Source of the DNA: Candidatus Goldiibacteriota bacterium
GTDB lineage: Bacteria; Oederibacteriota; PGYV01; DSYL01
Direction of reading: 5' to 3'
Length of the DNA stretch: 45,327 bases
Assembly: GCA_018000835.1 (NCBI GenBank)
Contig: JAGNJD010000016.1
Span: 1 to 45,327, forward strand
This document shows positions 32,385 through 39,682 of the stretch, piece after piece. The notes under the pieces were generated by a model. It was given only the letters and a program-made list of their open reading frames with translations, did no database searches and was not told the DNA's origin. The position numbers and the translations under genes are program-made. Position 1 is the stretch's first letter; the number at the start of each line of letters is the position of its first letter.

Positions 32385-34271
32385 ATGAAAATAAAATATA
32401 AAATTATTTTAAGTTTTTTTATAATGGGCTTGCTTCCCGTATTGATTTTTACGTTTATTTCATACAGATACGTATATAACAAACATTTTAACCATGAGTA
32501 TGAATTTTACACAGGGCAACTTTATCAGATTGGTTCCAACATAAACAATCTGTTTTTATCGGTTGAATATGACATACAAAATCTGGCGAACAATAAGATT
32601 GTTACGGAAAAAGACGACAGTGATTTTACCAGTTTTCTTAATGCAGATGAAAAAAATTTTAAATATAAAATAGGACCAAAAGAAAAAGCAATAGTTGAAG
32701 TTTTTAATTCATACCTGATAACCCATCCGCACATAAATTCGGTATATATGGGCAGGGAAAACGGAACTTTTGTAAGGTCACATCCAAGGCCCAGACCTAC
32801 AAAATACGACCCGCGTGAAAGGCCCTGGTATAAACTTGCAAAAGAAAATCAGAATAAAGTGATAAGAACAAAACCTTATACGGGCATAACTTCTGACGAC
32901 GTGAATATAGGTGTCGTAAAAGCATTGATTGACGAAAAAAATAATTTTTATGGCGTTATTGGAGCAGACATTACACTGGAAAGATTTAGTAATTTCGTTT
33001 CAAACATTGTATTATTAAAAGGCAGTTACATAACTATAATTGACGACGAAGAAAACATACTCGTTCATCCCGATAAAAATTTGTTATATAAAAAGATGGA
33101 TGATTTAAAAATAAACGGCATGGATTCTATTTTTAAACAAAAGCAGGGATACTTTAAATTTAAAGGTGAAAAAGAAAATGATTATTTGTTTTTTCATACG
33201 GATACGGATTCAAGATGGAAAATATGTGCTGTAGTTCCCGAAAAAATTGTTACAAGGGAACTATCCGTCATCATAAGATTAATAATAATCGGATTGATTT
33301 TTATTACGTTAATCGTCGTTTTTATTTCGCTTTTTATTGCCGGTGGTTTATTAAGCCCCGTGGATAAATTATACAAAGAAATGACAGACCTTGTTGACAA
33401 GATAAAAAACAACGCTCCTTTTGAAAAAATTGACCTTAAAAGCAATGATGAAATGCAAAAATTAGCCGATGCTTTTAATTCAATGGCTCTGGAATTAAAA
33501 AATGCTTATAACCAGTTAAATGATGATTACAGGAGAATAAAGGAACTGGATAAATTAAAAACAGCATTTATTTCAATGGTATCACATGAATTAAGAACTC
33601 CTCTGACATTAATAAAAGGGTCCGTCCCTCTTTTAAAAGATAATAAAAAAACCGTAGAATTAATTAAAATTATAGAAAATAACGTAGATAGATTGCAATC
33701 AACCATTGAGGATTTGCTTGATTTGTCAAAAATAGAAACGGGCGTGTTTACCATTGTTAAATCAAAAGGAAACATAACCGATGTCCTTGACAGGACCATT
33801 GAAGAAATTCTGCCATCCATCATAGGCAGAAACATTAAAATTTTGAAAAGATACGACGATAAACCACTTGAGTGGAATTTTGACAAATCACGTATTATCA
33901 GAGTTTTTAACGGTATTTTAAATAATGCAATTAAATTTTCACCTGATAATTCTGAAATAATAGTAGACCTTAAGGTAGTTAAAGGGGAAGAAATAGAAGT
34001 GCCGTTTTATACGGAAAGCGTGATTTATTTAAAAAACAGATATCTGTTATTTTCCGTTACTGATCATGGTATTGGCATAGAAAAACAATATCAGAAAAAA
34101 ATATTTGAAAAATTATACCAGCTGGAGGACCCGTTGATAAGGAAATACCAGGGTGCAGGTATCGGGTTAAGCATTGCAAAAGCAATAGTTGATGCCCATA
34201 ACGGCGTTATATGGTGTGAATCAGAAGGATTAAACAAAGGTTCAATTTTTTACGTTTTATTACCGGAGTAA
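32385..34271 (+). CDS. Cache-HAMP sensor histidine kinase
   Basis: A 628-residue membrane kinase. Membrane segment 1 is at about 7-27 and segment 2 at about 296-320; between them is a large extracytoplasmic double-Cache-like sensor (SVYMGRENGTFVRSHPRPRPTKYDPRERPWYKLA, VIGADITLERFSNFV, ILVHPDKNLLYKKM). HAMP follows (about 321-375), then HisKA with SHELRTPL (phospho-acceptor His401). The ATPase domain has NAIKFSPDNSE (N box), DHGIGIE and GAGIGLSIAKAIVDAHNGVI. The YDPRERPWY motif is that of Cache domains sensing small organic ligands; the ligand is unknown. The receiver gene follows by 3 bases. Confidence 0.93.
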   Translation: MKIKYKIILSFFIMGLLPVLIFTFISYRYVYNKHFNHEYEFYTGQLYQIGSNINNLFLSVEYDIQNLANNKIVTEKDDSDFTSFLNADEKNFKYKIGPKEKAIVEVFNSYLITHPHINSVYMGRENGTFVRSHPRPRPTKYDPRERPWYKLAKENQNKVIRTKPYTGITSDDVNIGVVKALIDEKNNFYGVIGADITLERFSNFVSNIVLLKGSYITIIDDEENILVHPDKNLLYKKMDDLKINGMDSIFKQKQGYFKFKGEKENDYLFFHTDTDSRWKICAVVPEKIVTRELSVIIRLIIIGLIFITLIVVFISLFIAGGLLSPVDKLYKEMTDLVDKIKNNAPFEKIDLKSNDEMQKLADAFNSMALELKNAYNQLNDDYRRIKELDKLKTAFISMVSHELRTPLTLIKGSVPLLKDNKKTVELIKIIENNVDRLQSTIEDLLDLSKIETGVFTIVKSKGNITDVLDRTIEEILPSIIGRNIKILKRYDDKPLEWNFDKSRIIRVFNGILNNAIKFSPDNSEIIVDLKVVKGEEIEVPFYTESVIYLKNRYLLFSVTDHGIGIEKQYQKKIFEKLYQLEDPLIRKYQGAGIGLSIAKAIVDAHNGVIWCESEGLNKGSIFYVLLPE

Positions 34272-34274
34272 AAT

Positions 34275-34655
34275 ATGACAACGCAGAAAAAAATACAATT
34301 ATACATAGTTGACGACGAACCCGGAGTGTGTCATTTAATAAAAATACTATTTACTGAATTTGGATATGAAGTAAGCGAGATACATAATGGCATGGCTTTG
34401 CTTGAAACGTTAAACAAACATGAACTGCCCGACATTATTTTGCTTGACATTATGATGCCTGAAATGAACGGATATGAGGTATGTAAGATAATAAAGAGCG
34501 ATAATAAACTGAAAAAAATAAAAGTAATTTTATTTACCGCCCTGCCGATTTATGCAGTAAAGGATAAAGCAGAAGAAGCAGGTGCAGATGCGTATGTAAC
34601 AAAGGACATTGAACCGGAGGAATTATCAAGAATAATAATGAAAATGCTCATATAA
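34275..34655 (+). CDS. Single-domain response regulator (CheY-like receiver)
   Basis: 126 residues of receiver domain only: YIVDDEPGVCHLI (acidic pocket), ILLDIMMPEMNGYEV with phospho-acceptor Asp58, ILFTALP and YVTKDIEPEEL with the conserved Lys. There is no DNA-binding or enzymatic output domain. It must therefore act by protein contact, as a phosphate relay or diffusible regulator of motility, sigma partner switching or another kinase. It is the cognate partner of the upstream kinase by adjacency. Confidence 0.93.
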   Translation: MTTQKKIQLYIVDDEPGVCHLIKILFTEFGYEVSEIHNGMALLETLNKHELPDIILLDIMMPEMNGYEVCKIIKSDNKLKKIKVILFTALPIYAVKDKAEEAGADAYVTKDIEPEELSRIIMKMLI

Positions 34656-34812
34656 TAAAAGCGCCCCTTAAAAATGACGGTCATACATGTTATGTAAAAA
34701 ATAATTATGCGTTTTCATACACTGTTGCCCGATAAAAAATAAATTTTGGATATTTTTTAATTATATGTTTTTATGAATGCACACATTAAAAATGTTTTAT
34801 TTACTTTTTATT

Positions 34813-34958
34813 TTCCTCCTTTGAAAAAGGGGGAAAGAGGGGGATTTGAAAGAATAAATCTCCCCTGACCCCTCTTTTTCAAAGAGGGGAAATTGATGGA
34901 ATAAATCTCCCCTAACCCCTCTTTTCAAAGAGGGGAATTTACTTTGCTTCTTATCCCC
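34813..34958 (+). repeat. G/C-box hairpin repeat array 4
   Basis: CCTCCTTTGAAAAAGGGGGAAAGAGGGGGATTTG and two CTCCCCTgACCCCTCTTT.CAAAGAGGGG units, of the same families as 5667-7523. It lies between converging genes (receiver and AGE epimerase), 157 bases after the receiver stop. Nothing is seen in 34656-34812. Confidence 0.8.
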
Positions 34959-34966
34959 CGTTGTTA

Positions 34967-35176
34967 TTATTAATTCGTATATATCATCCTAAACGTGTAA
35001 TAACGTAATCGTAGAGACTTAAGCTTGTTGTGTCTCAAAGATAAGCAAGGCGGATATTCAAACGGTGTGCCACGCGACCAGCACAGGATAAACCGCTGTT
35101 TCGTTTTCATAATCATTTGCGAAATATTATACGGTTTGCCTTGCATTCAGAGACAGAGCAAGCTTAAGTCTCTACA
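34967..35176 (+). repeat. Palindrome-ended element, copy 4
   Basis: The core is 35010-35176. Its termini CGTAGAGACTTAAGCTTG and CAAGCTTAAGTCTCTACA are inverted repeats over 17 of 18 positions, the cleanest terminal repeats of the four copies. The 3' part of the interior differs (TTTCATAATCATTTGCGAAATATTATACGG) from copies 1 and 2. The shared left flank TTATTAATTCGTATATATCATCC is present, 28 kb away from the other copies. Confidence 0.78.
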
Positions 35177-35196
35177 TGTTTAAAATTTTATTTTTT

Positions 35197-35376
35197 ATCC
35201 CCCTTTGAAAAAGGGGGAAAGAGGGGGATTTGAAAGAATAAATCTCCCCTGACCCCTCTTTTTCAAAGAGGGGAAATTGATGGAATAAATCTCCCCTAAC
35301 CCCTCTTTTTCAAAGAGGGGAAATTGATGGAATAAAATCTCCCCTGACCCATCTTTTCCAAAGAGGGGAAATTACT
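35197..35376 (+). repeat. G/C-box hairpin repeat array 5, touching the AGE stop codon
   Basis: ATCCCCCTTTGAAAAAGGGGG.. plus three CTCCCCT.ACCC..CTTTT.CAAAGAGGGGAAATT units in series. The final GGGGAAATTACTT contains TTA at 35372-35374, which read on the minus strand is the TAA stop of the epimerase gene. Confidence 0.8.
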
Positions 35377-36829
35377 TTACTCCAAGCACTACTTTTAACT
35401 TTAAATTTTTTCCTGCCGGAAGTAAAACACAACATTTTTCTTTGTCAAAATTATTCCATTCTTTGCCGTTTATTTCGATTTTTTTAACATACACGGACGA
35501 ATCTTCCAGCGGATTCACGTAATGAATTTTGTTATCTTCATCAGCGTTTAAATTAAAATAAAGAGTTGCTTCGCCTTTGTTTACGAATAAACTCAAATAA
35601 AGGTAAAGGAAAAATGCCTGTTCCATGGAATGATATGCGGATTTATACAGCGTGCCTTTTACTTTATCTTTTGGCGTGCCATCGGCAGATAACGTCTGGT
35701 AGCATTCGCTGTATTTTCTGTCAATAAAATATTTATCCCAGAAATAAGCGCCTTTCAGGAATTTATCAAAATAATCCTTGTTTCCCGTGCAATGATATAA
35801 ATAAACCATTAAATTATTTCCTTCTTCCTGCGTCCACCAGTCCTTTGAATCGTCGATTGATGAAGGATTTTTACCGTTAAATTTAAAAAACCAGCCGTAA
35901 TTTTTTTTATCCCAGGTATATTTTATCTGACTGTCTGCGATTTTCTTGGCAGTTGTGAGATATTTTTCGTTTCCCGTAAGACAGAACATCCGCGCCAAAA
36001 CCCATGCGGTTTTCAGATTATGCCCGGTCCATAACGTATGTTCAAGCGGTTCCCATGTCTCCCCAAAATATTCTCCCACAAAACCTGTAACAGGGTCAAC
36101 CATGCGTTTTATTACAACGTCGGAGATGGATTTTAAATCGTTTAATAATTGCTTGTTTTTGGTCGCTAAATAATAGTATATAAGATATGCAGTGCACGTA
36201 TCTATCTGTGCATTAAAGGATTTTGTTGAAGTAGTTTTCTCCCAGTTTTTTCCTACCTTTGAATAATAACCGCCGTTTTTTTTATCCCAGGCCTTTGTTT
36301 GCATCAGATTATGCGTTTTTTCAACGAGGGAGAGAGCATTTTTATCGGCGGTTACAAAATAATAAAGTATAGGACCTAAATTGCAATATGCCTGGTCAAA
36401 TAAATTTTTATCCCAATCGTCCGGTTCTCCTGATTCATCTACGTACGTAAACCAACCGGAATTTTCCTTGTCCCAGCCATAATTCGTAAGGTAATCCATT
36501 CCATGTTTTGCATATTCGAGGTATTTATCGTCTCCGGAAAGCAGATATGCCGTACAAAAACCAAAAATTACGCGGGATATCATCCTTGGATATTTTTTAC
36601 CTGGTCCCCAGACAGAGCCGTTTTCTTCAACGTCCGTATAAAAACCGCCATCGTCCCTGTCAATGGTATTTTCCCAGAACGGTATTAAATCAGTAAGTGC
36701 CTGGCTTTTCCAGTATTCGGGATTTGAAACGTCGGTGGTTATTGATACGTCCCGGGCCGTTTGTGAAGAAGCGATTATCGTATATGCAGTAAGAAAAAAT
36801 ACTGAAACAAAATAAAAAAATTTTTTCAT
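35372..36829 (-). CDS. Secreted AGE-family (N-acylglucosamine / cellobiose 2-epimerase-like) protein
   Basis: A 485-residue (alpha/alpha)6-barrel protein with an N-terminal signal peptide (to about residue 21), so it acts outside the cytoplasm, unlike most AGE epimerases. Family features are DGGFYTDV, GWFTYVDESGEP, FDQAYCNLGPILYYF, the LEHTLWTGHNLKTAWVLARM block with the catalytic His region, WWTQEEGNNL and YHSMEQAFFLYLYLSL. It could act on cellobiose or manno-oligosaccharides; the substrate is inferred only from the neighbouring hemicellulase genes. A C-terminal 65-residue beta segment (about 418-485) is extra. The stop codon lies in a hairpin repeat, suggesting the 3' end was reshaped by it. 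Confidence 0.82.
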   Translation of the reverse strand: MKKFFYFVSVFFLTAYTIIASSQTARDVSITTDVSNPEYWKSQALTDLIPFWENTIDRDDGGFYTDVEENGSVWGPGKKYPRMISRVIFGFCTAYLLSGDDKYLEYAKHGMDYLTNYGWDKENSGWFTYVDESGEPDDWDKNLFDQAYCNLGPILYYFVTADKNALSLVEKTHNLMQTKAWDKKNGGYYSKVGKNWEKTTSTKSFNAQIDTCTAYLIYYYLATKNKQLLNDLKSISDVVIKRMVDPVTGFVGEYFGETWEPLEHTLWTGHNLKTAWVLARMFCLTGNEKYLTTAKKIADSQIKYTWDKKNYGWFFKFNGKNPSSIDDSKDWWTQEEGNNLMVYLYHCTGNKDYFDKFLKGAYFWDKYFIDRKYSECYQTLSADGTPKDKVKGTLYKSAYHSMEQAFFLYLYLSLFVNKGEATLYFNLNADEDNKIHYVNPLEDSSVYVKKIEINGKEWNNFDKEKCCVLLPAGKNLKLKVVLGVK

Positions 36830-36850
36830 GTTCTTGCTCCTTTTGGATTT

Positions 36851-36874
36851 GACGTATAATATAACATAAAGTTT
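36851..36874 (-). promoter_or_regulatory. ECF-type promoter candidate for the AGE gene
   Basis: On the minus strand, AAC (36871-36873, in AAACTTT) is followed after exactly 16 bases by CGTC (36851-36854), the classical ECF -35/-10 geometry. AAAAGGAG then precedes the start codon. A weaker TATATT lies between, so sigma70 use is not excluded. Confidence 0.4.
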
Positions 36875-36899
36875 ATCCGTCTAAAAGCAAAATAAGGCA

Positions 36900-37025
36900 A
36901 TGACAGGTGCCATGAGAGAGAGCAGATAATAGAAATTAAAAAACAAAACTTAATGTAGTTATCAATCAATAACAAACAATTGGTAACCTGTAACCAACAA
37001 TGTAGTTTTTCAATCAGTAATCAAA
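36900..37025 (+). repeat. Low-complexity intergenic repeat, copy 2
   Basis: CAGGTGCCATGAGAGAGAGCAGATAATAGAAATTAAAAAACAAAAC, then AATGTAGTTATCAATCAATAAC (36953) and again AATGTAGTTTTTCAATCAGTAATC (36999), 46 bases apart, with GTAACCTGTAACC between. The same blocks appear once at 13790-13895. Confidence 0.5.
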
Positions 37026-37064
37026 AAGCGGCAAAACAGGTAATAAAAGAATCTGCCGTATTGC

Positions 37065-37093
37065 AACTTTTTTATGGCTTCCCGTTATATAAT
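37065..37093 (+). promoter_or_regulatory. Candidate autoregulated ECF promoter of the sigma gene
   Basis: AACTTT (37065-37070) and CGTTAT (37083-37088), 15 bases between AAC and CGT, resemble the AACTTT-N16-CGTC site before the divergent epimerase gene. A TATAAT (37088-37093) also lies here but has no -35 at normal distance. Confidence 0.35.
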
Positions 37094-37114
37094 GTAAACA
37101 TTGCAGGAGGAGAA

Positions 37115-37738
37115 GTGGAAAATAAAGAAGAAAAGGAACTTGTAGAACTGGCGAAAAAAGACAGCAGAATATTTGATAAACTTTTTGAAATCTATTATCC
37201 AAAAATTTTAAGATATGCAATTTTCAGGACAGGAAACGCCGAGGTGGGACGCGACATTGCTTCAGAAACGTTTTATAAAGCCATGAAAAATCTGTGGAAA
37301 TTCAGATGGATGGGCACGACCTTTTCTGCATGGCTTTACAGAATAACCGGAAATCTGGTGATTGATTATTTCAGGGGCAGAAAAACTGAAGCCGTTTTTA
37401 TGAAAAACGTCCTGAAACAGATGAAAACGGAAAGGCCGTTAAAAATAAGGGACATTGAAAATGAAATAACGGAAACGCAGGAAGAACTGGAAAGAAACAG
37501 GGATTATGCGGAAATAAAAGAATGCCTTTTTAAATTGCCAATGCTTTATCAGGAAGTCCTTGTTTTAAGATACATAGAAGGACATAAGATACGGGAAATC
37601 TGCAGAATTCTGAATAAAAAGGAAGGGACGGTAAAATCGCTGATTTCACGCGGCATAGTTTTATTAAAGCAGATTATGCAACCTTCCGTCGGTATGTCCG
37701 TTAAAAATGTGAAAGTGAATGGCTCAAAAAGGAGATGA
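37115..37738 (+). CDS. ECF RNA polymerase sigma factor
   Basis: A 207-residue sigma70-family protein with only regions 2 and 4. Region 2 is at about 20-90 (IFDKLFEIYYPKILRYAIFRTGN...IASETFYKAMKNLW...FSAWLYRITGNLVIDYFR). Region 4 is at about 130-185 (LPMLYQEVLVLRYIEGHKIREICRILNKKEGTVKSLISRGIVLLK). The frame is open from 36980, but that part is repeat sequence; GGAGG sits ahead of the GTG at 37115, which gives a normal ECF N-terminus. The next gene starts directly after its stop and encodes a membrane protein, the usual place for an anti-sigma factor. Confidence 0.9.
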   Translation: MENKEEKELVELAKKDSRIFDKLFEIYYPKILRYAIFRTGNAEVGRDIASETFYKAMKNLWKFRWMGTTFSAWLYRITGNLVIDYFRGRKTEAVFMKNVLKQMKTERPLKIRDIENEITETQEELERNRDYAEIKECLFKLPMLYQEVLVLRYIEGHKIREICRILNKKEGTVKSLISRGIVLLKQIMQPSVGMSVKNVKVNGSKRR

Positions 37739-38557
37739 ATGGAAATGGATGAGAAAGATTTAATAAGAAAGATGAGGAAAGCAGGCAGACAGGAATTTTT
37801 AATGCCGCAAAATAAGAACTTGATAAGAAATGCATTAATTGAAGAGTTTGAAAAAGGCGGGTTTGCTTTTTTTAAGGTTGCACCAATTTTTGCTTTCATA
37901 ATCGTTACGGCAGCAGTCAGTATTTATATGCGAATAGATTATAACGAAAAGCAAGGAAGTATTAATGACCTGGGCGGTATATGGTGTACTTATGACGACC
38001 ATTATTATGGCGGGAATTCCATTGTCTGGCCGCCGGCTTCCACGAAAGGGGAAAATAATTTTATAAAAAGTGCACCCGGCTTCAGGGACAAAGGTTATGC
38101 GGTTCGCATAACCGGCGTTTCCGGAACAAAACAAGGATTGGATTTTATCGGAGTTAACACTTTTTTAAGCCAGCACTCAACCTGCCCCGAATGCGTCGGT
38201 ATTAATCTGACCGGATTTAAGGGGATTAAGTTTAAGATAAAAGGGGAGATAAAAGCAGGGGAAGTTAAATTTATTCTGCCTTATGAAGCGCGTGCTGTAG
38301 ACCAGGTCCGCGGGATATGTAAAAATTTAACGAGTTATGGAGATTATGAAGCGGACATCACCAGATACATTACGCCTGAATGGAAGGAAGTAAAATTAAT
38401 TTTTAGAAAAGATTTGAAACAGCCGCAATGGGTTGCAAAAGAAAAACGCATAGACATTGAAAAAGTCCTTTCGGATGCAAAACTTATTAAATGGCAATAC
38501 AGCGGGGGACAGGGGCAAAAGATTGATTTGTGGATAGACGACGTAGAGTTCTTTTAA
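37739..38557 (+). CDS. Membrane protein with extracytoplasmic CBM-like domain, putative anti-sigma/sensor
   Basis: 272 residues: a 40-residue charged cytoplasmic N-terminus, one membrane segment (about 44-63), and a roughly 205-residue outer domain. The outer domain opens with GGIWCTYDDHYYGGNSIVWPP and has GLDFIGVNTFL, TCPECVGINL, GIKFKIKGEIKAG, RKDLKQPQW and IDLWIDDVEFF. The W.TY.D...GGNS start and final ID.WIDD strand resemble jelly-roll CBM11/CIA30-like carbohydrate-binding domains. Position after the sigma gene, the short cytoplasmic segment and the outer ligand-binding-like domain fit a regulator that senses a polysaccharide and controls the sigma factor. No zinc anti-sigma motif is visible, so the anti-sigma role is inference. 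Confidence 0.65.
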   Translation: MEMDEKDLIRKMRKAGRQEFLMPQNKNLIRNALIEEFEKGGFAFFKVAPIFAFIIVTAAVSIYMRIDYNEKQGSINDLGGIWCTYDDHYYGGNSIVWPPASTKGENNFIKSAPGFRDKGYAVRITGVSGTKQGLDFIGVNTFLSQHSTCPECVGINLTGFKGIKFKIKGEIKAGEVKFILPYEARAVDQVRGICKNLTSYGDYEADITRYITPEWKEVKLIFRKDLKQPQWVAKEKRIDIEKVLSDAKLIKWQYSGGQGQKIDLWIDDVEFF

Positions 38558-38560
38558 TTA

Positions 38561-38595
38561 TATGCATGGACAACTATTCGTAGATGCCATGCATA
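38561..38595 (+). promoter_or_regulatory. Stem-loop between the sensor gene and its secreted paralogue
   Basis: TATGCATGG (38561-38569) and CCATGCATA (38587-38595) are perfect arms, enclosing an inner CTA-TTCG-TAG hairpin with a UUCG loop. No T-run follows. It may be a processing site, an mRNA stabiliser allowing different levels of the two proteins, or a protein-binding palindrome. TATAAT lies at 38607-38612 but without a recognisable -35. Confidence 0.45.
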
Positions 38596-38632
38596 AAAAG
38601 ACAGCATATAATTCAGAAAGGAGGTGAAAAAC

Positions 38633-39304
38633 ATGAAAAAACTTATAACGACGATGTTTGTTGTTCTGTTGTTCACGGCTATCCTGTTTGCTGCCGAAAA
38701 ATTCGTAATAGAAGACGGCTCAACGGGTAAGAATCAGGCAACGTGCGGCGGATGGTGGTATACTTACAATGACGCTGAATCGGGCGGCAATTCCGAAGTA
38801 TTGCCCCAGCCACAGGCATTTGAAAAAACGAAAGATGGTGCAGGTTTTGTTGCAAGAATGAAAGGAAAAACAGGAAATAAACTTGGCTTGGATTTTATTG
38901 GAATGGGAGTTACGTTGTCCGAAAAATCAGGATGCCCTGGTGGAGCAGTGCCTGTTGACCTGTCAAAATATACAACGCTTTCTTTTAAAATAAAAGGCGA
39001 GATTTCAGGCGGCAGGTTTACCGTGATAATTCCTTATATGGAAAATAAATGTGAGGAAGGTAAGTATGGTTCAAAAACGCTTACTGACTGGGCTGATTAT
39101 GAAGTAGGAATAAGCCCCAAAGTTACAAAGGACTGGACCACGGTAAAGATTGATTTGCGAAAGGACCTGAAACAGCCCAAATGGGCAAAAAAACAGGTGT
39201 CAATTGATGACGTGCTGAAAAACGCACACAATATTAACTGGCATTTCTCAAGCCCCGATGGCGATACAATTGACGTTTCAATAAAGGACGTAGAACTTAA
39301 TTGA
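38633..39304 (+). CDS. Secreted CBM11/CIA30-like domain protein, paralogue of the sensor domain
   Basis: 223 residues with a signal peptide (to about residue 20, LFTAILFAAE) and one domain homologous to the outer part of the preceding membrane protein. Shared in order are GGxWxTYxDxxxGGNSxV, GLDFIG, LSxxSxCP, FKIKGEI, PY....C, LT.W/Y.DYE, RKDLKQPxW, and a final IDxxIxDVEx. AAAGGAGG supports the ATG at 38633 over the GTG nine bases earlier. A strong terminator follows. Likely a periplasmic or secreted binding protein for a sugar polymer; the exact fold and ligand are inferred. Confidence 0.75.
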   Translation: MKKLITTMFVVLLFTAILFAAEKFVIEDGSTGKNQATCGGWWYTYNDAESGGNSEVLPQPQAFEKTKDGAGFVARMKGKTGNKLGLDFIGMGVTLSEKSGCPGGAVPVDLSKYTTLSFKIKGEISGGRFTVIIPYMENKCEEGKYGSKTLTDWADYEVGISPKVTKDWTTVKIDLRKDLKQPKWAKKQVSIDDVLKNAHNINWHFSSPDGDTIDVSIKDVELN

Positions 39305-39319
39305 AATTTTATCAGTCTG

Positions 39320-39359
39320 CCCTGTATCATGGATAACAACGTGATACAGGGTTTTTTTT
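39320..39359 (+). terminator. Terminator of the sigma-sensor operon
   Basis: CCCTGTATCA (39320-39329) pairs perfectly with TGATACAGGG (39342-39351), followed by eight T. It sits 15 bases after the stop of the secreted paralogue. Confidence 0.93.
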
Positions 39360-39682
39360 GTAAAATTTAATGCCGGTTTTAGTGGCTTTACATCAAAGAT
39401 ATACTTCTGCGGATTTTTTAACATTCCGGTTAATGATATTTTTATGATTCTTGTGTTATAATATAATCGCTATGATGAATTTCCGGCGTGGAAATAAAAG
39501 CATAAAAATCGTGAGGTATGAACAGCTGATTATGGAATAAAACAGTAAATAATTCACGTCTGGTTTGAATTGAAATAATGGAAATTTAATATTTATAAAG
39601 ATTGTAAACTGACGTAGAAAGTGATAAATTTAAAACGGTTTATGCATTCAGGGATATAAAGTAAAATGAAAAGGAGGAAAAA
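39360..39682 (+). other. Intergenic leader of the GH62 gene
   Basis: No gene is seen. TGTTATAAT (39454-39462) is an extended -10 motif without a good -35, overlapped by a second TATAAT. If it is used, the GH62 mRNA has a leader of over 200 bases, in which I find no riboswitch consensus. TGGAAAT...CGTGA around 39489-39514 is a weak ECF-like candidate. AAGGAGG precedes the ATG at 39683. Confidence 0.35.

Noticed and set aside
36980..37114. A 45-residue N-terminal extension of the ECF sigma factor
   Set aside because: It is encoded by the intergenic repeat and promoter region; GGAGG before the GTG at 37115 marks the start.
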